DNA of 64,000 nt from Dryomyza anilis. Lineage: Eukaryota; Arthropoda; Insecta; Diptera; Dryomyzidae. Location of the stretch: assembly GCA_951804985.1 (NCBI GenBank), contig OX638131.1:5060630-5124629 (forward strand), given 5' to 3'. Below, piece after piece: positions 35,172-47,494 of this stretch (positions are counted from its first letter, which is position 1; each line of letters begins with the position of its first letter). A model generated the notes under the pieces. It saw only the letters and a list, made by a program, of their open reading frames with translations, was not told the DNA's origin and made no database searches. A program made the translations under genes and the position numbers.

Positions 35172-37190
35172 ATTTATTCACTAAAAATTCAAATTTTCAC
35201 TAAAAATTCAAATTTTCACTAAAAATTCAAATTTTCACTAAAAATTCCAATTTTCACTAAAAATTCCAATTTTCACTAAAAATTCAATTTTTCACTAAAA
35301 ATTCAATTTTTCACTAAAAATTCAATTTTTCACTAAAAATTCAATTTTTCACTAAAAAATTCAATTTTTCACTAAAAATTCAATTTTCCACTAAATAATT
35401 CAATTTTTCACTAAAAATTCAATTTTTCACTAAAAATTCAATTTTTCACTAAAAAAATTCAATTTTTCACTAAAAATTCAATTTTTCACTAAAAATTCAA
35501 TTTTTCACTAAAAATTCAATTTTTCACTATAAAATTCAATTTTTCACTAAAAATTCAATTTTTCACTAAAAAATTCAATTTTTCACTAAAAAATTCAATT
35601 TTTTACTAAAAAATTCATTTTTTTACTAAAAAATTCAATTTTTCACTAAAAATTCAAATTTTCACTAAAAAATCAATTTTTCACTAAAAATTCAATTTTT
35701 TACTAAAAATTCAATTTTTTACTAAAAATTCAATTTTTCACTAAAAATTCAATTTTTCACTAAAAATTCAATTTTTCACTAAAAAAAATTCAATTTTTCA
35801 CTAAAAATTCAATTTTTCACTAAAAATTCAATTTTTCACTAAAAATTCAATTTTTCACTAAAAATTCAATTTTTCACTAAAAAATTCCATTTTTCACTAA
35901 AAAATTCCATTTTTCACTAAAAAAATCATTTTTTCACTAAAAAATTCAAATTTTCACGAAAAATTCAAATTTTCACTAAAAATTCAATTTTTCACTAAAA
36001 AAATCAATTTTTCACTAAAAATTCAATTTTTCACTAAAAATTCAATTTTTCACTAAAAATTCAATTTTTCACTAAAAATTCAAATTTTCACTCAAAATTC
36101 AAATTTTCACCCAAAATTCAAATTTTCACTCAAAATTCAAATTTTCACTCAAAATTCAAATTTTCACTCAAAATTCAAATTTTTACTCAAAATTCAATTT
36201 TTCACTCAAAATTCAATTTTTCACTAAAAATTCGATTTTTCATTAAAAATTCGATTTTTCACTAAAAATTCAATTTTTCACTAAAATTAGATTTTCCACT
36301 ATGAATTTTCCACAATTTTCTAATATTCACTAAAAATTCAAATTTTCACTAAAAAGTAAATTTTCACTAAAAATTAATTTTTTCACTAAAATTCAATTTT
36401 TCACTAAAAATTCAATTTTTCACTAAAAATTCAATTTTTCACTAAAAAAATTCAATTTTTCACTAAAAATTCAATTTTTCACTAAAAATTCAATTTTTCA
36501 CTAAAAAATTCAATTTTTCACTAAAAATTCAATTTTTCACTAAAAAATTCAATTTTTCACTAAAAAATTCAATTTTTCACTAAAAATTCAAATTTTCACT
36601 AAAAATTCAATTTTTCACTAAAAAAATCAATTTTTCACTAAAAATTCAATTTTTCACTAAAAATTCAATTTTTCACTAAAAATTCAATTTTTCACTAAAA
36701 ATTCAAATTTTCACTCAAAATTCAAATTTTCACCCAAAATTCAAATTTTCACTCAAAATTCAAATTTTCACTCAAAATTCAAATTTTCACTCAAAATTCA
36801 AATTTTTACTCAAAATTCAATTTTTCACTCAAAATTCAATTTTTCACTAAAAATTCGATTTTTCATTAAAAATTCGATTTTTCACTAAAAATTCAATTTT
36901 TCACTAAAATTAGATTTTCCACTATGAATTTTCCACAATTTTTCACTTAAAATTCTAATATTCACTAAAAATTCAAATTTTCACTAAAAAGTAAATTTTC
37001 ACTAAAAATTAATTTTTTCACTAAAATTCAATTTTTCACTAAAAATTCAATTTTTCACTAAAAATTCAATTTTTCACAATAAATTCAATTTTTCACTAAA
37101 AATTCAAATTTTCACTCAAAATTCAAATTTTCACTCAAAATTCAATTTTTCACTAAAAATTCGATTTCACTAAAAATTTATTCTATCATT
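35172..37190 (+). repeat. 19-bp minisatellite array, left arm (TTTTTCACTAAAAATTCAA)
   Basis: About 100 tandem units of TTTTTCACTAAAAATTCAA with scattered single-base changes and one-base slips in the A and T runs. Variant blocks with CACTCAAAATTCAAATTTT cluster at 36090-36215 and 36712-36840. A longer block is itself duplicated 623 bp apart: CACCCAAAATTC at 36108 and 36731, TAGATTTTCC at 36288 and 36911. Each unit contains AATTTTT, CACT or AGTG, AAAAATT, so single units are near-palindromic. Units decay at both edges. Confidence 0.97.
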
Positions 37191-38869
37191 TAGTGAACAT
37201 TTTTTTCACTAAAATTGCATTTTTTTTACTAAAAATTTGATTTTTCACTTAACGCTAAATTTATTTTTACTAAAAAATATATTTTTTAATAGAAATTAAA
37301 TTTTTTATTGTAAATTCGAATTTTCACTTAAAATTTAATTCTTAGCTGTATTAACTAGTTTTTCTTAGCGTGTACTTTTCACTGATGATTGCCGTAATGA
37401 TGAAAATTATCATAATTATTTATGTTAAACAGTTTAATAAAAGTGTTTGTTAAGATTACGACAATTATTTTAATAGAGTTGTTAAATGAGAAAATGTTAT
37501 ATAAAATGGTCTTTTGTAGAATAGTTGCCTGGAGGTTCCGGAGTTTCTTGAATGCTTTGAAAGATTTACCTTCCTGCATAGATTAGAGCTATTTAGAAAT
37601 ACAAAAAAAAGGAAGTTAAGAATCTCATTATAAAAATGCAGCTCTAAGAACGACTGGCGCCTGTGTGACATGAAAAATGTTGCTGAAATTATATGAAAAT
37701 CCATTTCGTTGCATTCTTCTTGCAGTCAGTGTATGCTGCATTTTTTGTAGGGCAGCAGGTCAAATAACAATGAGTAAAGTTACATGGGAATATTCCAAAA
37801 AAACAGAAACAAAACAAAGCGGAAATATATTTTAAAAAGTTGCAAAAAATTGCTTGCCAAAGGAAGTTGCAATTTTGCAATACTTAAAATGCAGCAGACA
37901 CAGCAGCGACAAATAATTGATGTTAAATTAATGCGAAAAATAAATTAAATTTCTATGCATCTGGCAACCACTGGTGGGGCACAGAAGAGCTAAATGCGAT
38001 GCAGACGCCTTCTAACTGGAGACGACAAAATCAGCCTCAACATGATCAGCGTCATCATCAACGTCATGCTCATCGTTACCATGCAAGGGACACCAGACGC
38101 CAATTGCAATTAAATTTAATGGAACCTTATTAAGCATCCATGATAAGCACTCAACGTGCTGCTGCAGGGTTGCCAACTGCCGACAAAGTCGCCAACTTTT
38201 GCATTTGCAGTGCAGACAGTTGCAAGATACCCCGCTGGGCGGTCGGTCAATTGCATAATGTGTTGCTGAAAAACGAAACGATACGAAACGAAATGAAATG
38301 CCGAGGAAGCAAATAAAGAATCTGAAAAACTGACGCTAAATAAACTCACAAACTCAGTGGTCGGTCGGTAGGTCGCATGTGGTCGGTGAGGAAGTGGTGC
38401 CGGGCAAAAGTTGGACTCGGCAACAGTAACTACCAGACAAACATTTGCAGCAACGATAATAACCTTTGCAACGACAGCATATTTGCATATCTGACTTGAC
38501 TGAACTGAACTGAAACGACGGGTAAATCGAGTGAATCGTCGAGAGTTACCACTCAGATTGTTGTTGGGTGAACATTTAAATATTAAAATAAAAAACAGTT
38601 CAAAGTTGGCATATCTTGCAATTCTTTTAAAGTGATCAAAACAATTTATAGCATAAAAGACATATTTTATTAATGGAATATATCATTTTGTTTGGCAATT
38701 TTGAGCATTTATGCAGCGAAGGGTATGCATATATTTATAAAAATTTTATATTTGCTGAATTTATAATGTTTTATTGGCAATTGCAAATGTTATGAAGAGA
38801 GATTAATGAAAAAAAAATTAAATAAATTTTTAGAGAAAAATTTAATTTTTAAAGAAAAAATGCATTTTA
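37191..38869. other. Spacer between the inverted 19-bp arrays, with a unique core
   Basis: The edges (37191-37350 and 38810-38869) are decayed array units. The core, about 37850-38570, has balanced composition and no repeats: CATGATCAGCGTCATCATCA near 38040, CGTGCTGCTGCAGGGTTGCC near 38155, and GGTCGGTCGGTAGGTCGCAT near 38359. Reverse-strand frames of 63-79 codons lack splice support. In a folded transcript this core would be the loop. A regulatory module is possible. Confidence 0.45.
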
Positions 38870-40590
38870 AGTGAAAAATTGAATTTTTAGTGAAAATTTG
38901 ATTTTTTAGTCAAAAATTGAATTTTTAGTGAAAAATTGAATTTTTAGTGAAAAATTGAATTTTTAGTAAAAAATTGAATTTTTAGTGAAAATTTGAATTT
39001 TTAGTGAAAATTTGAATTTTTAGTGAAAATTTGAATTTTAAGTGAAAATTTGAATTATTAGTGATAAATTTAAAATTTAGTGAAAACTTGAATTTTATTG
39101 ATAAATTGAATTTTAGTGAAAATTTGAATTTTTAGAGAAAAGTTGAATTTTTAGTGAAAAATTCAATATGTAGTGAAAAATTGAAATATTAGTGAAAAAT
39201 TGAATTATAGTGAAAAATTGAATTTTAGTGAAAAATTGAAATTTTAGTGATAAATTGAATTTTAGTGAAAAATTGAAATTTTAGTGAAAAGTTGAATTTT
39301 TAGTGAACAATTGAATTTTAGTGAAAAATTGAATTTTTAGTGAAAAATTGAATTTTTAGTGAAAAATTGAATTTTTAGTGAAAAATTTAATTTTTAGTGA
39401 AAAATTTAATTTTTAGTGAAAAATTTAATTTTTAGTGAAAAATTTAATTTTTAGTGAAAAATTTAATTTTTAGTGAAAAATTTAATTTTTAGTGAAAAAT
39501 TTAATTTTTAGTGAAAATTTTAATTTTAAATTTTGTGAAAATTTGAATTTTTAGTGAAAAATAGAATTTTTAGTGAAAAATTGAATTTTTAGTGAAAAAT
39601 TGAATTTTTAGTGATACATTGAATTTTTAGTGATACATTGAATTTTTAGTGAAAATTTGAATTTTTAGTGAATAATTGAATTTTTAGTGAAAAATTGAAT
39701 TTTTAGTGAAAAATTGAATTTTTAGTGAAAACTTGAATTTTAGTGAAATATTGAATTTTTAGTGAAAAATTGAATTTTTAGTGAAAAATTGAATTTTTAG
39801 TGAAAAATTGAATTTTTAGTGAAAAATTGAATTTTTAGTGAAAAATTGAATTTTTAGTGAAAAATTGAATTTTTAGTGAAAAATTGAATTTTTAGTGAAA
39901 AATTGAATTTTTAGTGAAAATTTTAATTTTAGTGAAAAATTGAATTTTTAGTGAAAATTTGAATTTTTTAGTGAAAATTTGAATTTTTAGTGAAAAATTG
40001 AATTTTTAGTGAAAAATTGAATTTTTAGTGAAAAATTGAATTTTTAGTGAAAAATTGAATTTTTAGTGAAAAATTGAATTTTTAGTGAAAAATTGAATTT
40101 TTAGTGAAAAATTGAATTTTTAGTGAAAAATTGAATTTCTAGTAAAAAATTGAATTTTTAGTGAAAAATTGAATTTTTGGTGAAATTTTGAATTTTTTTG
40201 AAAAATTGAATTTTTTTTGTGAAAAATGTAATTTTTGATGAACAATGTTTAGTAAAAATTGAATTTTTAGTGAAAAACTGAAATTTTATTGAATAATTGA
40301 ATATTTAGTGAATAATAATTGAATTTTTAGTGAAAATTTAAATTTTAGTAAAAAAATTAATTTTAAGTGAAAAATTGAATTACTAGTGCAAAACTGAATT
40401 TTTATTGAATAATGGAATATTTAGTGAGTAATTGATTCTTTAGTGAAAATTGAAATTTTAGTAACAAATTGAATTTTAAATGAAAAATTGAATTTAAAAT
40501 GATAAATTAAATTATTAGTGAAAAATTTAATACTTAGTGAAAAATTTAATTATTAGTGAAAATTTAAATTTTTAGTAAACATTTTTATTT
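38870..40590 (-). repeat. 19-bp minisatellite array, right arm in opposite orientation
   Basis: Units read TTGAATTTTTAGTGAAAAA on the + strand, the exact reverse complement of the left-arm unit. About 90 units; a homogeneous sub-block of AATTTAATTTTTAGTGAAA variants is at about 39378-39520, and very uniform units run at 39770-39900 and 39975-40130. The right edge decays from about 40200. The 623-bp duplication of the left arm is not seen here, so the arms have evolved separately since inversion. Confidence 0.97.
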
Positions 40591-41700
40591 TAATTTTTTT
40601 TAAAAAGAGTTTTCTAGAAGTTTAATTTTAATTTTTAAATTAGCCATTTTCCTTACCATGCCCTATAAAATCAATGCAACTGAAAGAAAGAAAATGTTTC
40701 CCACAAGCAATTGAATTAAATGTTGCACAAGAATGCGACACTAAATACGACATCAGCATTATCATGAACATTAAATAAAATAAAAACTTAGTTAGCAAAG
40801 TGTCAAAAATGCACAGTGTGTAGTAAAAGTTTTCGTACGCAGTGCCAAAATAAATGGAGTGAAATTTTATAGTCAGCAACCATTTATAATGTGAAAATGT
40901 CGTTTGTTGCTACTGAGACTGTTGCCTTTGGCCATATTTTCCGAATACCATTTAGGCAAAAATGAGGAAAAAAAAAGAAAACCAAAAAATAAAAATAGCA
41001 AAAAAGCTGAAATGCGCCAATAAAGTGCCATCGTAATGGCAACAATTAAAACGAGCAACAGCAATTGCATGGAAAACCATTGTGTGGCAATGGCAATTGT
41101 TGCTGACATTTGTTGTAATGCGCTACGAGTGACATTTGTCTCAAGTGGCCGCACATGCCCTAAAAGCACATGGCAACTACTACATCAAAACATTTAAGGC
41201 TTTGTGACAGAAAATTTATAAAATAATGCAGAAATAATTTGTATTAAAATTTTAATAATAAAAATTAAAATAATTAAAAACACAAATTTTTAAACCACAT
41301 TTTAAGCCAAACATTGAAAAGTTTTACTTTTGAGTTGACAACTGAAAATTCGCATTTTTTTTTCAGTTGACTTAAAACAAAAACTTTTGAAGCGCTTTAT
41401 TTGAAATTTATTAAGTGTTAAATCGTTTAATGATTTTATCACGAGTTGTGGTTTTTCGCAATTTTTACAAAAATAAAGTGGCAAAATGTTGTTGCCAGTC
41501 AGTTTTAATTGAAATCCTGATGGGTTTAGTAGTTGCAGTTGATGGCGACGAGGCACGGATGAACAGAAACACGTTTTCCAAAGTGGTAAAGCTACAGTTG
41601 AAAAATATATTTTACTTTTTGGACAGTATTTTGTGGTGGTAGTTGTCTGTAATTAAAAAGAATTTGAAATTGATGATGAAAGTAAATTTTTCTCTATGTA
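40591..41700. other. Unique segment of more balanced composition
   Basis: 40640-41200 and 41410-41640 contain unique sequence with CAAT- and GGCAA-type words (GTGGCAATGGCAATTGTTGC near 41083). Frames of 75-98 codons on both strands overlap and lack splice support. Candidate regulatory DNA. Confidence 0.35.
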
Positions 41701-42454
41701 TTTAATATGAAATCTTTTAATATAAGCGAAATAAAAACTGAGCTTCAGCTTAAATTTCTCCTATTTTAGGTTTAAATTTATTTTAAATTTTAAATAATAT
41801 ATTTATAAACGTAGGTACACTTGAGATTTTTTAAAAACAAAAATAAAAATAATTAAAAAAATATTTGTTTTTAAATTAAATGTTTTAAAATTTATCAAAC
41901 ATTAATTTTCTTTTTATTAATAAAAATTTATTAATAAAAAAATCAATTTTTAATTTATGCATATCGAGCAACAAAAATCACTAGAGAACTCTAAATATGG
42001 AAAAAAAAACAAAATAATAAATATCTTGGTTGAAGTTTGGTTTGATAAACAATATTCATCACAACGGAGAAAATTGTTACTAATGATTTATGAATAAGAA
42101 TTCATAACGCATAATTTTTTTATTTATGAGTTATTTTTATGAATTATGTATAATAATAATAATAATAATAATAAAAATGTATAAAAACGAATAAAAACCT
42201 GTAAATCACTAAGTATTTATTATGATTAGGATTCATAAATTTGTCAAATTTTATTATTAATCATAAAAGTCGAAATTATGATTATTTATTTATCACTTAT
42301 GTTTGATATTTTTTCATATTAATTTTCTTAATGAACCATTCACGCCAGTTGTGAAATATCACATCATAGCAGCAGTCTAAAGAATATTTAAGTGATTGAA
42401 TTAAGTAAATAATATGTCATTTGAAAATAAATATGAAATTTGACAGACAAGTGA
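41701..42454. other. AT-rich stretch with an (AAT)n microsatellite
   Basis: A run of about nine ATA/AAT units lies at 42148-42174. CATAA/TTATG words around 42080-42330 resemble those at 43450-43640, on the other side of the 182-bp array. Confidence 0.6.
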
Positions 42455-43190
42455 ATAGAATCGGTTTAATGTAATCGGTTTAGTGTAATCGGTTTCTCTG
42501 TAAAAAATCACGTTCATGAAAACCGCTCAAACGTGACTCATTTATCAAAATTATGACATATCACCTTGAAAAACGGATCAAAAAAGATACTTCCAGAGTT
42601 GCCAACTTCTTCATATTTTCACATCTTAACCCTTAAAGGTTGCTGAATCTTGTCGTGTAATCGGTTGATCTGTGAAGAATCACGTTCGTGAATTATCGTG
42701 AAAACCGCTCAAACGTGACTCATTTATCAAAATTATGACATATTACATTGAAAAACGGATCAAAAAAGGAACTTCCAGAGTTGCCAACTTGTCCATATTT
42801 TCACATCTTTACCCTTAAAGGTTGCTGAATCTTGTCGTGTAATCGGTTTCTGTGTGAAAAATCACGTTCGTGAATTATCGTGAAAACCGCTCAAACGTGA
42901 CTCATTTATCAAAATTATGACATATCACCTTGAAAAACGGATCAAAAAAGGAACTTCCAGAGTTGCCAACTTGTTCATATTTTCACATCTTAACCCTTAA
43001 AGGTTGCTGAATCTTGTCGTGTAATCGGTTTCTGTGTGAAAAATCACGTTCGTGAATTATCGTGAAAACCGCTCAAACGTGACTCATTTATCAAAATTAT
43101 GACATATCACCTTGAAAAACGGATCAAAAAAGGAACTTCCAAACGTGACTCATTTATCAAAATTATGACCTTGAAAAAAGGGTAAATTTG
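42455..43190. repeat. Tandem array, 182-bp unit, about four copies
   Basis: GTGTAATCGGTT starts at 42483, 42655, 42837 and 43019. The last two full units are exactly 182 bp; the first lacks a 10-bp piece (TGAATTATCG). Units carry AAAAATCACGTTCGTGAATT, CGTGAAAACCGCTCAAACGT, CATTTATCAAAATTATGACA and AGAGTTGCCAACTTGTTCAT. The array ends in a truncated unit. Near identity between units points to recent amplification. The AATTATGACNNNNNACCTTGAAAAA stretch is loosely like the 18.7-kb array. Confidence 0.93.
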
Positions 43191-43995
43191 TCCAGAATTC
43201 CCGCCATTAGAAATTGTTAAAAAAATATAAATCCTATAAATGTATATTTTCATGTTGTGCTGAATTCTCGCGGAAAATGTGATGTATTTTTGTATTTATT
43301 TTTAATATTCCTTTCCTTCCTAATGTTCCTGCCCTTTTGACTTAATACATTTTCAAATACGATATTTTTAACTTTTGATTTGTTATTCTAACTACAAGCT
43401 TCGACTATTTGGCTGCGGCCATTTGGTTACGGATATTTGGCTACGGCTAATTGGCACAATGTATGACTATTTAATCATGATTTATGAATAATAAATCATA
43501 AAATGTATTCGTGAACCTATACTAATAACTCAAGACTTATGCATATATTGTACATAAAATTTGAGTAAACATACGCATAATTTTATTCAATTAATCATAG
43601 TAATTGATTTTTACTATAATCATGTATTACGAATAAAAACCAAATTATTATGATTGCTTATACTTCGCTGGATATCATGAATAATTTTTGCAAAAGGTAT
43701 GCGTATTATACACGATTTTTGAGAACATTTCTCTCCGTGTATATATTTTGTGTTTTATGTATTTTTCATTAATGTGATAAAATGTAATCTTCGCATATAC
43801 TTCCACAAATTGTAGACCACTTTTTTAGTTATTCATCAAATTGATGATGAATTCATAACATTCTTTAGTGACCAATATTATGCTTTGTTTTTCAATAAAA
43901 TGGATCACAATTAAAGGAAATTGTACCTGTATTTACTAATCTTCAGTTTTCTTAAAATCAGATGACTTTTGGACATCTTAAAACTGTAATCGTTG
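43191..43995. other. AT-rich stretch with a family 6 fragment
   Basis: 43735-43930 has family 6 words (CATTAATGTGATAAAATGTA, TCATCAAATTGATGATGAAT). TTTGGCTGCGGCCATTTGGT at about 43409 begins a short run of TTTGGCTACGG-like repeats. Otherwise nothing. Confidence 0.5.
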
Positions 43996-44537
43996 CACAG
44001 TGGTTCAGAAACGTTTTTCATCGACCAAAACTCCATATCTTTTGATGTAATAAATATTTTTTTAAGTGTTTTTTTTGTTTAATTGAAAATTGATGAACTA
44101 TAATTTTCCGATACTAAAAAGGAAACCTTTGGTGTAAAATTTTGAACCGCTGTAAATTTTTGAAAAGTGTTTATTTTTGAATTGAATTTCTTCACTTTGA
44201 GTTCAAATATCTGCGTGTGTTTCATAGATATTACGCCCAGGTTACATTTTCTTAAATACTGGATATATTCTCTGTATCCCTCTAAAAGATACGACTGAAT
44301 TTAGTCTATATTTTTTAGTTTGAACGTTCACAACTGAAAACCTATAAAGGTTTTAAGCTGAAATTGATTTTGTCAAAAAGTTCAACTTTGGCTTATTATA
44401 TTTCAGAATCTAATCAGTTTATTTTAATTTTTGGTATCTTTAAATCATATTGCATTAAGATCCAATAAAACAAATAAAAAAACGTATTCAAAAATATTCA
44501 CTACACTTCACGACACAAAATTTTCTGAACCACTTTA
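43996..44537. mobile_element. Non-autonomous element with AGTGGTTCAGAAA ends
   Basis: CAGTGGTTCAGAAACG at 43998 and the inverse TTTTCTGAACCACTTTACTC at 44521. The first thirteen bases AGTGGTTCAGAAA match exactly. About 540 bp inside without a coding frame. Single copy in the window, so family limits are tentative. Confidence 0.65.
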
Positions 44538-45898
44538 CTCCGGGTTAGATCGAATATAACTTTTTTAAAGGTTACTAAATTCATTACAAAACCTATTAAA
44601 ATGTTCCAAAACAAAAATTTCCCGGATTTTCTTTGTAATTTAAGAACGATTAAAAACGATTGTATTGGCCGGCAATTAATATTTAATTCACATTAAATTT
44701 AACAGAACCTTTTATTAATAAAACAATATTCTAAAAGTACACTAAATGCACTACAAATTAAATTTAAATCGCAGAAATTACTGCGCAATTAAGGCGCTCA
44801 GAAGAGGAGCAACTTATTTTGAAAATTACAAAAAAACACGCAAATTTCGTGCGCCACTAATTACATTTGATAAAACAAAAGAAAATCCGCATAAAAATTA
44901 AATTTACTCACTGAATTTCCACTGTTGCCAAAAAAACAACGGAAATGAAAAACTGGCAGGAAGCAAGAAAGTCGGATGTAGAACAAGTCAGCGTTTCCGG
45001 CGCACAAACGTTTGCCATGAGTTGTGTTAATTGTGTCGCGGACATTGCGAATAAAATGTTGGCAAGTGTTTTGTATATTTTTGGAAAATATTTTAATATA
45101 ATTTGATGCTAAAATGAAATTTAAAAAATTTAAAAATTGAAATAAAAAAAAAATCAAAACATTAAAAATGTCAATATAAAACACATATCACATTTTAATT
45201 AATGCATAATTGCTACAATTAAAATTTACAACACTTGTTAATTACGCAAGATTTTGCGTACCTCACTTTGGCACACATCTCTCAACATCCTACATAAAAA
45301 ACTATTAATTTTCCAACGTCATGGCTACCTCAACATGTAGTGGGTAAAAAAAACACTTAAAAACGCATTCATCAACCCTACACTCGACATACGAGATACC
45401 AGAGACACGATGCAAGTGCTTATTGAACATGGGGCCCAGACCGGCAAGCAGCACGAAGTGTATTTCAAAAACCAAAACAAAAAAAAACAAACAACAACTT
45501 CCCGTCTTTCCTATTTTTGGTCATTAAAACCATGTTGTCTTCGCAGTTGTTGCCACTGCCAGTTTTAATTTTCTTTTGCTGCTTTTAATCTTTTTGCCCC
45601 CGAAGACCCCCAAAGTGTTTTGTAGTGTGCATCACTTGCAGTGCTTTAAAAATAATTTTCACTGTCAAGGTTCTTCTGGAATGTTTTTTTTTGTATTATA
45701 TAATTCTTTTTTTTATGTATTTTTTAGTGTCTTTTTATTATTTATTTAATTTGACTCGTTGACATTTTTGTGTGCGGGCGAAATTTCAAGTTTTGATTTG
45801 TTGATTTTCACGTTTCGAACAATTAAAAATTATTTTATATTTAAATTTTATAAAAACTTGAATTTTATAAGTTTATATACAAAACTGTGTTCTTATGC
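44538..45898. other. Unique intronic stretch, partly balanced composition
   Basis: 44740-45700 is mixed. The 107-codon reverse frame at 44861-45184 is Phe/Ile/Asn-rich, and 61 codons at 45305-45490 are no better. CCCCCGAAGACCCCCAAAGT near 45596 is locally GC-rich. No exon supported. Confidence 0.4.
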
Positions 45899-45970
45899 CC
45901 TAGTAGAAATTGTGATAGTGGCACGATAAAAAAATTAAACAATTTACCATGATCAGTTTGTCATGTAAAA

Positions 45971-46549
45971 CACAGAAAAAAATTTACATTATATTGATGA
46001 ATTCCGTTCTTCAAACCATGATTCATTGCATTGAAGAACCGTTCATAATATTAATGACTAACGACATCAATGTTATGAATGCTATCATAAATAGGATGAA
46101 CGCTTGGTAACTGTCGAAAAAGTGTTTATTATGATAAAAATAATTTTTTTTTCGAATACATTATTTTTGTACATTTTTTTAAAATTTTTTTTAAATAAAT
46201 TTTTTTTACATCAACATTTTGAAGAACATTTTTTCCAATTATTTTCTAAAAAATTATTTTTTTTGAAAAATTCGTAAAAAAAAAAATTTTAAATTATTCA
46301 TAAATGTGTGTTTTTCGTCATATTGTTGAATACAATCCATCAATATGACGAAAAAAAATTCATTGTATTGAATATTTCGTTCTTCACTACGATGTTCGAT
46401 AGTATGAATAACTTCATATATATATAATGCATGCATTCATCAATATGTCATTTAATGAACGGCGATATCAATATTATGAACCTAGTAGTTGGCAGAAAAA
46501 TTCGTAATATTTATGAATAAATTCATCATATTGATTATTTTTTTTTGTG
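45971..46549. mobile_element. Family 6 MITE nested in family 7
   Basis: CACAGAAAAAAATTTACATT at the left; TTGATTATTTTTTTTTGTG at the right. It contains ATTGATGAATTCCGTTCTTC, GATGAACGCTTGGTAACTGT, an A/T-run core at 46130-46290 and TGATGAATTT arms. 579 bp, no coding frame. Confidence 0.8.
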
Positions 46550-46798
46550 AACATGGAACTGTAAATGACCATGTTTATCCTAATGAGGTAAATTTATACT
46601 TTTGTTAATAGTAAGTGAAATATTTCCTAAATCGTATAAAAATTGATTATTTTAAATTTCAAACCATCTACGAAATCATACCCATTTTTGAGTTTGAAGC
46701 AATTCTTCAACCTAATAGGCGTCATGTTCGAGTACTGATCATTGTATATTTACCTTGTCATAACCTTATTAGCCTATGTGAATCATGACGTTGGAAAC

Positions 46799-47107
46799 AG
46801 GGACTAAACCCCTTTGGAATATCGGTTCTGCTTCTAAGTTTTTTAAACCAGCGAATCTAGTTCAGAACAAACAATATATGTGTTCCTATTCCGTTTCTGA
46901 TTCCATACAGTCCTTTAATAATGGTTTCGGTTCCAAAGATCGAAACGATTTCAGTTCCTATTTTGGTTATTTGCGGTTTCACACAGGGTGTAAAACATCG
47001 GTCCAGGTTCTGGTTCCAAGATTTTTAAAATAGGAGTTTCGATTCTGGTTCCAGTTCCACACACTTTTATTAATAATGGTTCCGATTCCGGTTCTTTGCG
47101 GTCCCTG
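46799..47107. mobile_element. Family 4 (hAT-like CAGGGAC ends) MITE nested in family 7
   Basis: It begins CAGGGACTAAACCCCTTTGG and ends CGGTTCTTTGCGGTCCCTG, so both ends carry CAGGGAC. The inside is GGTTCCGATTCCGGTTC-like repeats. CAGGG termini and about 300 bp length fit a hAT MITE. No clean 8-bp target duplication is visible, so the superfamily call is tentative. Confidence 0.7.
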
Positions 47108-47494
47108 CTTTGAACTGAAGCAAATCATTCAATTTTTGCATTACCATATCTTGACCAGTTCACAATCATAATTAATATGGATTAATAAGGATTTTTGAGT
47201 AAGGATTAATAGGCTAATAAGGTCATTTTCTACTGGAAAATAAAAATAAATCAAATTTTTTTACAAGGAAAATAAAATTATGGTACAAAATGTGGTATTT
47301 ATTAATTTTGTTAGCTCTGTAAAGTTTTGGCTAAGAATGTGCATAAGGAAAATATTTTTGAATACTATCCAAATTTACCATGTTTTACATAATTCATATA
47401 TATTGTTACGAAATGATATAATTTGCCCCATAGTGCAAGCAATCAACAATAATTAATGAGACGCAAGGCAATTTAGCGCACTAAGCATGTGTTA

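Larger units (their letters stand above)
45899..47236. mobile_element. Family 7 MITE split by two nested insertions
   Basis: The left end CCTAGTAGAAATTGTGATAG is at 45899 and the right end, GGTCATTTTCTACTGG, finishes at 47236. Removing the family 6 insert (45971-46549) and the family 4 insert (46799-47107) leaves about 450 bp, close to the 416-bp intact copy at 19583. The order of events is therefore family 7 first, then the other two. Confidence 0.7.

Noticed and set aside
35172..40590. CRISPR array
   Set aside because: Units are contiguous 19-bp repeats without unique spacers, in a fly genome.
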